In this document: positions 21,275 to 31,859 of the stretch, piece after piece
How the letters are laid out: every line of letters begins with the position of its first letter
How positions within the stretch are numbered: position 1 is the stretch's first letter
Assembly (NCBI GenBank): GCA_018524725.1
Contig: JAEUWP010000266.1
Coordinates: forward strand, 1-64,000
Reading direction: 5' to 3'
DNA length: 64,000 bases
Source: Podaxis mareebaensis
Taxonomy: Eukaryota; Basidiomycota; Agaricomycetes; Agaricales; Agaricaceae
Made by a program: the position numbers and the translations under genes
The notes under the pieces: model-generated
What the model was told of the DNA's origin: nothing
Seen by the model: the letters and a program-made list of their open reading frames with translations, nothing else
Database searches by the model: none

Positions 21275-21334
21275 GAAGCACCTGCAGGAGCCAGCCGCTG
21301 CGAACATGGCTGGAAGGCGCTTTCGCGATCGTAG
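21275..21334 (+). pseudogene. NIMA kinase 3' end fragment, internally deleted
   Basis: Begins at GAAGCACCTGC, corresponding to 18775 in the intact kinase, and ends at the matching stop (TCGTAG). About 130 bp present in the kinase are missing here, between two copies of GGAAGGCGC, one of which remains. This indicates deletion between short direct repeats. It is followed by kinase 3'-UTR-like sequence. Confidence 0.85.
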
Positions 21335-21501
21335 TTATTTGTTAGAGCTGTCTTTGGTTTCCATTCAGTCTTTGAACCTTGATATTTCTTTTTGTTACGG
21401 TGTCCCCTTTTCTCACTGTTTCGTTTAACATTCATGAGCATGGTTATAATCTACTCTAAAGCACATTCAAGCATACAATATATCCTTCTGTTATTGTTCT
21501 G

Positions 21502-23245
21502 TTACTGCGTTGAGTCGGGAAGCCCAATAGGGGACGGAGAGGTGAGTATTTGGGGTGCATCGAGACCGAGGTTGAGCCACGGTGTGCGGTCGACTTCATA
21601 CTCGACTCGGAACGCATAGTTTGTGGCTAGAGTAGTTGAAAGAAGTTCTTCCTTCATACGGAGAATGAGTATGTTCGGAGCGTGAATCCTGGCGAACTCG
21701 AGTTTAGAGGCGCCTGGGGACTGATGCAAGACTCGGGTGGAGATAAGGTTAAGGAGCGCTTCTTTTTCTCGCACGTACACCACTAATCGCGTCAATCCTG
21801 GTGCGCGGGCTAGTTTCCCTGAATCCTCCTTTTCTGACAAAGCAGCAAGTACATGACCAATTCCTGGCCCTCGTAAGTTGAGCTCTGAGAGCTGCGTAAA
21901 GCGTCTGAGGAGAGGAATGACCAAGAGGATCATTTCCGGCGTGCTCCACACCAGCACCAGACTTTTTAGTGATGTGGAGAAATGATCTGCCCATTCTAGG
22001 AGGGCTAGATTTGTGTCCCGGTCTGGGGGCCCGTTAATCTCAAGCCTGAGATCACGTAGTCCGGTCGGAAGAAGGTTGAAAAAGCAAAGAGAGAAACGGC
22101 TTGCAGAAGTTCCCCATATCAAGTGGAGAGAAGTAAGGTTTGGCATGAGAAAGGGTGGTGGTCCACTCAAGTCATGCGTGAATTCTAACATGGCGTCCCA
22201 TAAGACTGGCAAAATGTGGATTTTGAGTGTCGAGAGATTGGGAAATTGGCGGATCATGTTATAGAGATGTGAGGCTGTTGCCAAGAAAATAGTACCGCCG
22301 AGAGCAAGTTTAAATTCAGATATTTGCGGGCCGATGGAAGAAAAGACGTCGGACTGCGAGATGAGGTCAAGGCCCCGCTCTGAACGATTATTCATCGTAT
22401 CTATAGAGATGGACAAGAGGTTGGGAGCTTTGGGTACGAAGGTATCGAGACCTATATTGATGTTGCCAAAGAACGGATTCTTGAGGCTGAGAGATCGAAG
22501 ATTTGAATATGCGACTTGACCCAAATGGTGTGGCATGTCAACAAGTGCGCCTCTTATGTCTATGCTCTCCCATCTACGCGCCCCGAAAGCGATCCTCCCG
22601 AGGAGTGCCTTAACGCTTCGTTCGGAACATGAGAGCGGCGGCCCGACCATCTCGAGCGTCAACGACATCAGCGTGTCTCCAGAACGTCTGTAACACAGAT
22701 TAAGTCGTGCCAACGAAGTGATGTACATGTTGTTGACCATGCGGGAATTGATACTCGCCTCTGAATGAAGAAGCGAAAGTGCAACCTTCGACCAGAGGAG
22801 AGGCTGGCAGAGGAGAAGGCTGCGCCAAGAGTAGCACACGGCACTCAGTTGGAAGATGTCGAGTTTGTTCTCTGGGGGCGGTCTGCGGCAGCCTATGTAA
22901 ACTTCGGCTCCTGGGAGAGCACGGATGAAGATTTCGAGCAGTGTTTCTGCTGGGAGTCGGAAGATGGGGGTCTTGAGATTTGTACAGTAAGCAGTGAAAG
23001 CTCGCAGGCGCATTTTCTTTTGTTCGAGCTGCTGAATTTTGTCTTGAAGAGCGAGTATTTCGGAATCTAGGTCCGATATTTGTGCCTCTGCTTTCGACAC
23101 CATGGTGTCCAAGTCGCTTGAGTCTTGCGTGACATTCCTTGACAAGTAGATGATAAAAGGATAGGTGAGTCGGGTAAGTTATGTTCACTACCATTCCACT
23201 GGCGAAGGAGACTATAACTCACCGCATATCATCTGGTTCGTTCAT
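21502..23245 (-). CDS. F-box protein with N-terminal coiled coil, tandem copy 2
   Basis: Exons 23245-23223 (MNEPDDMR) and 23137-21502 give 552 residues. The domain order equals copy 1: coiled coil, F-box (IFRLPAETLLEIFIRALPG), Leu-rich body. It is closer to copy 1 than to copy 3; changes concentrate in the C-terminal half, for example around FTHDLSGPPPF versus FTHALSELSPL. The frame is intact, so all three copies could be active. Confidence 0.88.
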
Positions 23246-23449
23246 GGTGTACGAAATACCTCCTGGGAAACAGTTCAAGTAACAAGTCAAGAGTTACCAT
23301 GTGTAGAGAGATGACTCCTTGTTACGGAGTTGAAACACTTATTGAGGCTCTGCACGTACATGATCCGACAACATCGGAGATACTAACAACAGTAAATCTG
23401 CGATATGTAAAACCAACAGTGACTCCAGGGAAGATCGAGGATAGAAGCT

Positions 23450-23646
23450 AACGAATAGGGAAGGAGTCATTGAAATCCAAAGAGTAAGGATCGGTCAACA
23501 ACGACGCAAACTCATGCATCGACTCTCGTTCAATAGGCTCCGGCGATGTGACTGACACCGAAAGGTGTAACCCAGGAGACCAATGCAAGAATCCGGCCTT
23601 TCCTGTATGATCGTGCATGGTGGGGAGATATACGGCCTCTAACCGC
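23450..23646 (-). pseudogene. Second fragment of the F-box last exon (duplication scar)
   Basis: Homologous to 26053-26244 and to 21080-21274, but frame-shifted and stop-containing. It ends at CTAACCG just before GAAGCACCTGCG of the kinase fragment, the same junction as at 21274/21275. Confidence 0.82.
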
Positions 23647-23837
23647 GAAGCACCTGCGGGAGCTAACTGCTGCGAACATGGCTGGAAGGCACGCTGCCAG
23701 TGCGATGGCTGTGTCGCCTTCTGCTCTAGTGAAGGCGAATGACGATGAGAATGTGAACGGAGAAGTGGCGAAGGCCAGTGTTGTTGAGCGCACGGAGAGA
23801 GACCGAGGAAACGAGGAAGGCGCTTTCACGGTCGTAG
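23647..23837 (+). pseudogene. NIMA kinase 3' end fragment, near full tail
   Basis: Corresponds to 18775-18964 of the kinase. It keeps the GCTGCCAGTGCGATG and GTGAACGGAGAAGTGGCGA stretches and the terminal TCACGGTCGTAG. An extra base after GTGGCGA shifts the frame, so it no longer encodes the kinase C-terminus in one frame. There is no promoter or 5' portion. Confidence 0.85.
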
Positions 23838-24011
23838 TTGTGTGTTAGATTTGCTTCTCGTTGTCTTTGATTTCCATTCACTCTTCGGACCTTGGTGTTG
23901 TTGTTTTTTTTGTTACGGTTTTTCCTTTTTCTTCATTGTTTCGTTTCACATTCGTGAACATGGTTGCAATCTACATTCAGGCATACAGTATATCCTTCTG
24001 TTATTGTTCTG

Positions 24012-25832
24012 TTACTGCGTTGAGTCGGGAAGCCAATTGGAGGATGGAGGGTTGGCTGTCTGGGGTTCATCGAGGCCAAAGCCGAGCCGCGGTGTCTGGT
24101 GGACTTCATAGTCGAACCACGGTGTGCGGTCGACTTCATATTCGACTCGAAACGCATAGTTTGTAGCTAGAGTAGTTGAAAGAAGCGCTTCCTTCATGCT
24201 AAGGACAAGTGCGTTCGGAGCGTGAATCCTGGCGAACTCAAGTTTAGAGGCGCCTGGGGACTGATGCAAGACCCGGGTGGAAATGAGGTCAAGGAGCGCT
24301 TCTTTTTCCCGCAGATACACCACTAATCGCTTCAATCCTGGTGCGCGGGCTAATTTTCCCGAATCCTCTTTTTCTGATAAAGTGGCAAGGACATGACCAA
24401 TTCCTGGTCCTCGTAGGCTGAGCTCTGAGAGCTGCGTAAACCGGCTGAGAAGAAGAATAGTCAAGGGTGCCATTTCCGGCGTGCCCCACACTAACACCAG
24501 ACTCTGTAGTGATGCGGAGAAATAATCTGCCCACTCTAAGAAAGTTGGATTTGCACCTTGGTCGAGGGCCCCGTTAATCTCAAGCCTGAGGTCACGTAGT
24601 CTGGATGGAAGGAGGCGGAAAAAGCAAAAAGGGAAACGGCTCGTCAAAGTTCTCCCCCGACGTCTCGCCAAAGTCCTCCAACCGCCCACCGAGCACCCCC
24701 ATCTGAGGTGGAGAGAAGTAAGGTTTGGTATGAGGAGAGGTGATAGCCCGCTCAAGGCATGCGTGAATTCTGGCGTAGCGCTACGTAAGACCGGCAAGAT
24801 GTGGATTTCGAGTGTGGAGAGATTGGGGAATCGGCGGATCATGTCATAGAGATGTGAGGCTGTTGCCAAGGAGACAGGACCGCCGAATGCGAGTTTAAAG
24901 TCAGATATTTGCGGGCCGGTGGAGGAAAAGACGTCGGACTGCGAGATGAGGTCAAGGTCTCGCACTGAACGGTTATTCATCGTATCAATAGAGATAGACA
25001 AGAGGTTGGGAGCTCTGGGTACGAAGATATCCAGACCAGTATTGATGTTGCCAAAGGACGAATTTTTGAGGCTGAGAGATCGAAGATTTGAATATGCGAC
25101 TTGACCCAAATGGTGTGGCATGTCAACAAGTGCGCCTCTTATGTCTATGCTCTCCCATCTGCGCGCCCCGAAAGCGATCCTCTCGAGGAGCGCCTTGACA
25201 CTTCGTTTCGAACACGAGAGCGGTGGCCCGACCATCTCGAGCGTCAATGACATTGGCGTGTCTCCAGAACGTCTGTAACACAGATTAAGTCGTGCCAATG
25301 AGGTGACGTACATATCATTGGCCACGCAGGCATTGATGCTCGCCTCTGAGTGAAGCGAAAGTGCAACCTTCGACCAGAGGAGAGGCTGGGAGAGGAGAAG
25401 ACTGCGCCAGGAGTAGCATACGACACTCAGTTTGAACATGTCGAGTTTGTTCTCTGGGAACGGTCTGCGGCAACCGATGTAAACTTCGGCTCCTGGGAGA
25501 GCACGAATGAAGATTTCGAGCAGTGTTTCTGCTGGGAGTCGGAAGATGGGGGCCTTGAGATTCGTATAGTAGGCAGTGAAAGCTCGCAGGCGCACTCTCT
25601 TTTGTTCGAGCTGCTGGACTTTACCTCGAAGAGCCAAGATTTCAGAATCTAGATCGGATATTTGTGCCTCTGCTTCGGACGCCATTGTGTCCAAGTAGCT
25701 TAAGTCTTGCGTGATACTTCTTGACAAGCAGATGACAAAGAAATAGGTGAATCGGGTAAGTTGTTGTGTCCACTATGATTCCACTGGTGAAGGATACTAT
25801 GCAACTCACCGTATATCATCTAGTTCGTTCAT
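24012..25832 (-). CDS. F-box protein with N-terminal coiled coil, tandem copy 3
   Basis: Exons 25832-25810 (MNELDDIR) and 25719-24012 give 576 residues, longer than copies 1 and 2. Two local expansions explain the extra length. One is an Arg-rich insertion (WRTLARRRGRTLTS) after LTSLHLRWG. The other is a short internal duplication near the C-terminus (YEVDRTPWFDYEVHQTP). The coiled coil, F-box and Leu-rich body are otherwise as in copy 1. The frame is open, so it is probably functional. Confidence 0.87.
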
Positions 25833-26046
25833 GGTGCGCGTATATCTCTGGAGAAATAGTTCGAGTAACAAATCAAGAACTGATATCTACAGCGAGATGA
25901 CTCCTTACGGATTAGGCGCCGCACACACATGATCCGACGACCTCGGAGTAACCAGTCACTATACTAACAACAGTGAATCTACGATATGTAAAAATGACAG
26001 TGACTCCAAATTTGAATATTTTGAATGGAAAGATTGAAGGCAGAAA

Positions 26047-27247
26047 CTAATGAATGGGGAAAGAGATATCGAAATTCAGAGAGTAAGGATCGATCAACAA
26101 CGGTGCAAACTCATGCATCGACTCTCGTTCAATAAGCTCCTGCGAAGTGACTGACACCGGAAGGTGTAACCCAGGAGACCAACGCAAGAATCCGACCTTT
26201 CCTGTTTGATCGTGCATGGCGGGGAAATATACGGCCTCTAACCGTTTCATCTCATGGAACCAGCCATTGAGAAGTCTCCTTTGCTCCTCCTCCCCAAAAA
26301 CCTCGATGGGCTTAGATAGCGGCGACCATATGAGCACTCGTGGATGCATGAGCTTGACGACGCGGTCAAAGTTACTAGCCTGATTGATTCCCCATTATGG
26401 CAGTGATACGTAGGTGAGAGAAGAGAGGACATACACGAGGTCCGGTCATATGAAGGATCTCGAGAGATTTTAGATGGGGGGCGATTATAGCAACCCACGA
26501 CACTGCTTGAGAATATTCGATTGACAGCACCCGCAATGTGGTCAACGCTGCGAATGTATCTTTGTAGGTCGTGTCTGGCGAGTTAAGTCCCCTCCACCTG
26601 AGTTTTGTCACCGGATGATGGGGGATGATCTGCCTGATTGAACCTGCGTCGCCAATGAAGGTCCGCAACTCCGGGAATAGAGTCCAGCGAACCGTATCAT
26701 TGGACAAGGGGGCTGCCAATACTTTGAGCTTGGGCTGAGTCTTGAGGAATCGTAGTAATTCTCCGTCCATGTCCACATCATACCCATCATTCCAGTAGAA
26801 TTCCTCTAGCTGGAACTTTGTTCCCCAAAACAGATTGCGTTTGGATGGCGAAACGAAGTTTTGGAATTTGAAGACTTTGAGGTTGAACATGTAATGAAGG
26901 CTTTGATTCACGAGCTCCCAAAATGCCCCAGGACGCGAGCCATTTTCAGGTGAATAATGGAATTCCCGGACGAGTTGGCCAAGGCTGTGATTGTGGTGTG
27001 CGATGGTAGTCAAGAGAGGGATGGCTCCGTCGACGGTGATGGCTTGGGAATCGCGGTTTGGCCTATAGCAGAGTCGCTTTCGGGTGATCCGGATTCTGCT
27101 GTACAAACATCTTCGGGCGTCGATACAGAAGCCGTGTGATACAAGGCAGAGGTTGCGAAAAGTACTAAGCTCCGAGTCGCGCTCGAGCTGCTCGACGATA
27201 AGACTGAGGATCTCCTGGGGAATATGAGTGCCCGAAGCCAGGTCCAT
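26047..27247 (-). CDS. F-box-like protein (intact donor of the duplicated tail)
   Basis: Two exons (27247-26435 and 26379-26047) joined at CGT|GTATGT and ATCAG|GCT in phase 0 give 381 residues. MDLASGTHIPQEILSLIVEQLERD...LRNLCLVSHGFC is an F-box-like N-terminus. Leu-rich strands follow (LKVFKFQNF, LKVLAAPLS, LRVLSIEYS, LEILHMTG), then a compact last exon (VLIWSPLSKPIEVFGEEE). Pieces of that last exon were copied upstream in the tandem F-box array. The organisation resembles the gene at 7464-8686. Confidence 0.78.
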
Positions 27248-28995
27248 GGGATAATATCTGCACAAACAGTTCAACAAGGTGCCAGTTATATGTACGACGA
27301 CGGGGCGGTGCTATTTGTAGAAGTTCTTGTCAGATTCACCGGTAATAGCATGGGCAAATGCGCTAATAGTTTGACGTCGGGTGCCTTGATGAGGCTGTGA
27401 TCATCAACCAACACCCGCTTCTCTGTCAGGTGACTATAGAAGGGCACAAGTATGTCACAGGAACGAATCGGAAAACACTTTGACTGACATGTGTTTTCAC
27501 TGTCCTTCCCATTAACAAACCCAGTGCACTGGAAGGAACTATGCTGGGCGCTGAAACTGTTCTAGCACGAACGTTACAAATTACAAGATCTTTCTCACTG
27601 TTAGCGAGATAGGTGACATTTAAGAGTCTAGGACCTGAAGGTAAGAGAAGCATACACGCCAAGTATTCGAGAATAGATGGTATGATGAGAAAAGACTGGA
27701 TGTCATGGAGATCGGAGGCCTTGACCACGCCGAACAAGAGCCAGGCATCGATAAGCCCAAGTTTTCTCTAGAAGCAGAGTGTAACCTCATATCCAGCTCC
27801 ATCGGAATTGCCACGGAACGGTAAGTCATATATAATAGAAGCATAAGTGAACCAGGTATGACATTTAATCACGCAGCGGACCCGTGCAGTGACTCCCGCT
27901 CGATGCGACGCTGGCATGAGATGGCGTTGCCTGAGTTTCATTATATGTCCAACACAAGAATTCAGTCTCCCCTGCGACTGTGATGTGCTGCTTGTCATTT
28001 CGACACCTTTTTTGCGGAACGATAGACGCCGGTTGTCCTTCGGGCCCTGTCCCGCCTTCGGGTAATCACGCTCAAAACGACACTCCAAAACCGGCAACCT
28101 CAGCGCGCCAAAACATCACATGACACCCACACGCACGGACCACCCAGCGCTGCTATATAAACCTCCCCCAACCCATCAGTTACCCCTTAGAACATACTCG
28201 AACAGGATCTGTTTACAGAAACTGACCGAGTCTCGCATTTTTACAAATGCCGCATCCTTCATATCCAATCGATGACGCCCGCGCTCTCTCGTTATAACCG
28301 AGAACACGGCTCTGCTTTTGCGGAGTCTCGAGGACGTTTTGGCTCGTTCTTTCCCTTGGGCTCGCTTGAGCACTTGGGGGGACTTGCCAGCGAGATGAGC
28401 GTCTGTCTGATGGATACTCTTTAGTTTATATCTTTGTATTTGTACGGTTTCTTAACATGATTTCATTTTTGACTTGACTTTGTCCTGGTGCGAGATAACA
28501 TTCATGCTGTGGTTTCCAACCTTGGTGCAAAAGTTGTTGGCTCTTCCTGGCTTGTGATGGGGTATCTTGAAGAGTTATGTCTAACAATGTTGTATCTACT
28601 GTTAAGTGTAGTTTTTGAAATGACAATATTGTGTGTAGGATATCATTCAATGGGATTACAGAATACATATACATCATAGCAGCAAGTGCAGCAGAAGCAA
28701 TTGAAAGTAGGTACAATTCAGAGATAATAGGAGTACAAGCAAGGCAACAGAGTGAAGGCCAGCAGTCAGATTCCAGCAGGGGATGGAGATAGAGACAAGG
28801 ACAGCCAGGTGGGGCTGCATTTACCACATCCCTTGATAGTAGGAGTGCTGAGGTATCAGTATTAGGAACGTGAGTAAAATACCAGTGTGGGTGGATAGTT
28901 CCATGAAGGAATAGCCAAACAGAACTGGGTATCATCATCAAACGATCATGATCGCCCGAGGACATGGGTCACGGCTAAGGTGGAGCATATGTGCG
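27248..28995. other. Long intergenic stretch with one candidate small gene
   Basis: No homology-supported gene. A minus-strand open frame of 179 codons (28426-28965) has odd, low-complexity composition and no recognisable domain, and may be repeat-derived. A TATATAA box at 28154-28160 suggests a promoter reading right, toward the small frame listed separately. Confidence 0.4.
28272..28424 (+). CDS. Candidate 50-residue small protein (uncertain)
   Basis: A TATATAA element at 28154-28160 lies about 110 bp upstream of this ATG. The frame reads MTPALSRYNREHG... and ends CLMDTL. It is small and basic to neutral, with no signal peptide and no CaaX end, so it is not a mating pheromone precursor. 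An overlapping ATG at about 28247 in another frame gives only 16 codons. Reported because promoter and frame line up; it may equally be non-coding. Confidence 0.2.
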   Translation: MTPALSRYNREHGSAFAESRGRFGSFFPLGSLEHLGGLASEMSVCLMDTL

Positions 28996-30408
28996 TCATA
29001 GTCCTTGGATTTGGACAATCAAAAACTGTTTCTCATCCGTAAATTGTTCATCTGGTCAGTACCCGACAAGGCAGATGAAGGAACTGGTTAGGACGGACTA
29101 TTACCCGGAGGTAAAAGGTAACGGACCTTCTTTGTCGTTATGGAAGTTTCGCAGGAACACCAACAACTTTTCCTTGTTTCGTCGCAGAATACTCTCTATT
29201 TGCGGTGGTTTCTTTGGGTTTGCGACGAATACCTGTACGTGTGAAGATAGGTGTCAGCCAGAGAACCGGAAGTGTGCGACGCGTCGACAATTGGTGAAAC
29301 CAACCTTGAACACATGGAAAGCCTCGAATTGAATATTCTTGCTCTTATCTCGCAACAAATTCATCATCATCTTGAGATTGGCTTCGTTAGCGATGTACCG
29401 AGTCATCACGTTGAAGTTGGCCCGATCTAGTAGGATTTCGCCGAGCAGCTTGAGTGATTGGCGTTTGGTGACGTAGTTGGTTGACAAAATAAGAGTCGTA
29501 AAGGAAGAGAAGAACTGATTGGGAAACGGGCATCAGTCAGTCAGTCATTATGAGCATGAATGGCCGCATGGACAGGAATCGTCATACGCGGTCATAGTTC
29601 TTGTCAAGGTACTCGGCGACCATGGGTTTGTGTCTCGTGAGGGTCTCTTTGAGATTGGCGAATGCGTCGCAGGAAATGCCGAACGTCGTCGTTTCGATGT
29701 AATGAGGGAATTTGTAAAACCTGTGTTCAGGGAATTCCTTAGTAAGGTTGCCAAGGTCAACTAAGGGAACGCTGGAGAACGTACTGGTCTGAGTAGAGGA
29801 GGATCTTACAAAGCTGTTCATGGCGCAACATCTCCTTGAGGATCATGCCGGTATTAAGAGCGACTTCTTCGTTCTCGTAGCCAGCGAGAGCGGCGGAGAT
29901 AACATCGGGTCGTCCAGCGATATGATCGACGGTGGGCCACCGAGAACCGATCTGCCGTCGTAGAAGGTTGTTGAATATCTGCACGACATCCTTTCGTGCC
30001 TCGAATTCGAACCGGGAGATGTGAAGGAGAAGGAGGTATAGGAGGTCATTATTGTAGAATTCTTGGGAGAGCTGGGCGGTTAACTCTGGTGTCCCATCTG
30101 TGGTGAAATAGGTGGAAGAATGATAGTTGGATCTCAGCGATTCAGAGGACAAAGGCATGACACACCAGTGTCGCCGTGCAGAATAGCCTTGATCTGCTGT
30201 AGATTCTTGGAGATATCGTCACTAGCCTAACGGGAGTCGTCAACGATTCTGGAATTTGAATCCATATTCTGATGATATGTGAGCCCTGAAAACACACCTT
30301 CCTCCTTGTCTCTCCCCCTGGCGCACTCGATTCTAAGCGTGTTATTGAATCACGCAATCCACGAACGAGATCTGGTGGTGTTCGCGGTTTCGTCTTGAAG
30401 AAATTCAT
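28996..30408 (-). CDS. HYM1: Mo25/Hym1 family scaffold protein
   Basis: Seven exons (30408-30298, 30226-30166, 30097-29785, 29720-29588, 29514-29305, 29232-29127, 29051-28996) give 329 residues, the usual Mo25 length. Mo25/Hym1 is an armadillo-like helical scaffold that activates germinal-centre kinases and works in the fungal RAM/MOR morphogenesis pathway. Recognisable family segments are [121 protein letters not shown] and the C-terminal [15 protein letters not shown]. All splice sites are GT-AG. Confidence 0.95.
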
Positions 30409-31859
30409 GGATAGATGGATGGATGAGCGTTACAGGTTCAAAGTCCGAGCGAGCTAGGCGTAATTGGAGTCGTCGAATAGCAAATGAGGAGATGGGAATA
30501 GGATACGAAGGTGTGAGGACGACTTGTCCACAACTCGTGCGTTTCAGACCTGGTTCGTTTTCGGTATTGACGGTCCGTTGATCGGTCGCCAAGCAACAAC
30601 AAATACCATCTCATCGCATCGCACCACCTCCTTATCTAATCTCCCGCCGTCGTCTTCCCAATTTGGTTAGAACGGGGAACATTCCACTCAAAGTCCATTC
30701 ACCCGGTAACCCCTTTCAGAACCTGGTGCCATCCTACGAGCAACGCAACAATTTCTTTGCTACCCGGAAAATGTGCCTCCACGACAGCGACAACAAGGCT
30801 TGATAATACTTGGACATGTAGGCTATGACCACATACTTCATGTCATAAGTGGTCATGGGTCGATCTCATGGTTTTACCTCGCGGCTTCTCTCGGGACTGC
30901 CCACAACGAAGAGGTCCAGGCCCTAGCGACTGGCATATGTTTTAGCCCAACAACGGACCTAGCTTCTGCTAATAAACTACAGACCAATGACACATATATA
31001 CTGGACAGTCGGTCGACGCTCAATCCGGGATTCCGGGTATGTTGCTTGTTTCGGGTTTTGATTTGTTGTTCGCACAAACTGACCAATCGTTTATAGTCCT
31101 AGATGATATATCTCTCTTCTGTCCTCAACAATCCTATATATCGAGGAACGTGTAAAGCAAGCCTGATATCAGTCTCATTGAACGACGATCCTACCAGACG
31201 CGTTTACCGGGACTTGACATACACTTGCAAAACAACAGTATCACCTAGTGCTCGACCTCCTGATACTGACACAAAACCCTATCTGCAGTCATCTCTCACA
31301 CTTTGCCGTTCTGCCAGCCAGTCCTTATCACGTTCTTGTTCTCAACACATCTGACTCTGATCACGCTCTGTCTGAGGCTTCTTTCCAAAAACGCTCACAA
31401 AACTCCGAGAACATCAGTTAGCCATGTGCACTGGTCTCTGATTCATTGACAAACTCTCCAGAACTTTACCTGGTTCCTCAGTCGCACGTCAAAACGCTGT
31501 AGAACAATGTTATTTCGTGATCTCTCACATCCATCAATTCGACGGAATTTGAAAACCACATGGAAGGGTAAGGGAAAGGGTTTCTGACGTCTGCGGTATC
31601 AGTAGGCAATTTCTCATCTGCGTAAGGTATTGTCATTTGAACGTGTGGTGTTCCATGCGAATATGGTGAATATGTCAAATCGTGGTGGTCAGTCAACTTA
31701 TTCTCTCTGCCAACGAGACATATGCTGCATGTTGGTAGCGGATGTTATCAAAGGGCGCCTCCCACCACCCATGGCGGTTCTCTTTTGCCGCACCTTAAAA
31801 CCCAGGGTGCTGATATAAACATAGACTCTCGATCCTCGAGTCCTCGAGAAGGTCTTACC
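30409..31859. other. Intergenic, no supported gene
   Basis: Contains the HYM1 promoter at its left side. At the right end a TATA-like TGATATAAAC near 31811 lies about 45 bp upstream of the degraded secreted-protein gene. Short open frames between have no protein character. Confidence 0.5.

Noticed and set aside
22700..23194. Minus-strand 164-codon frame overlapping F-box copy 2
   Set aside because: Alternative frame of the F-box coding exon; the F-box frame is continuous and conserved in three copies.
28272..28424. Mating pheromone precursor
   Set aside because: The short peptide ends CLMDTL and has no C-terminal CaaX box; no pheromone receptor gene is nearby.
28426..28965. 179-codon minus-strand open frame as a real gene
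   Set aside because: No domain, no homology recognised and odd composition; more likely chance or repeat-derived.
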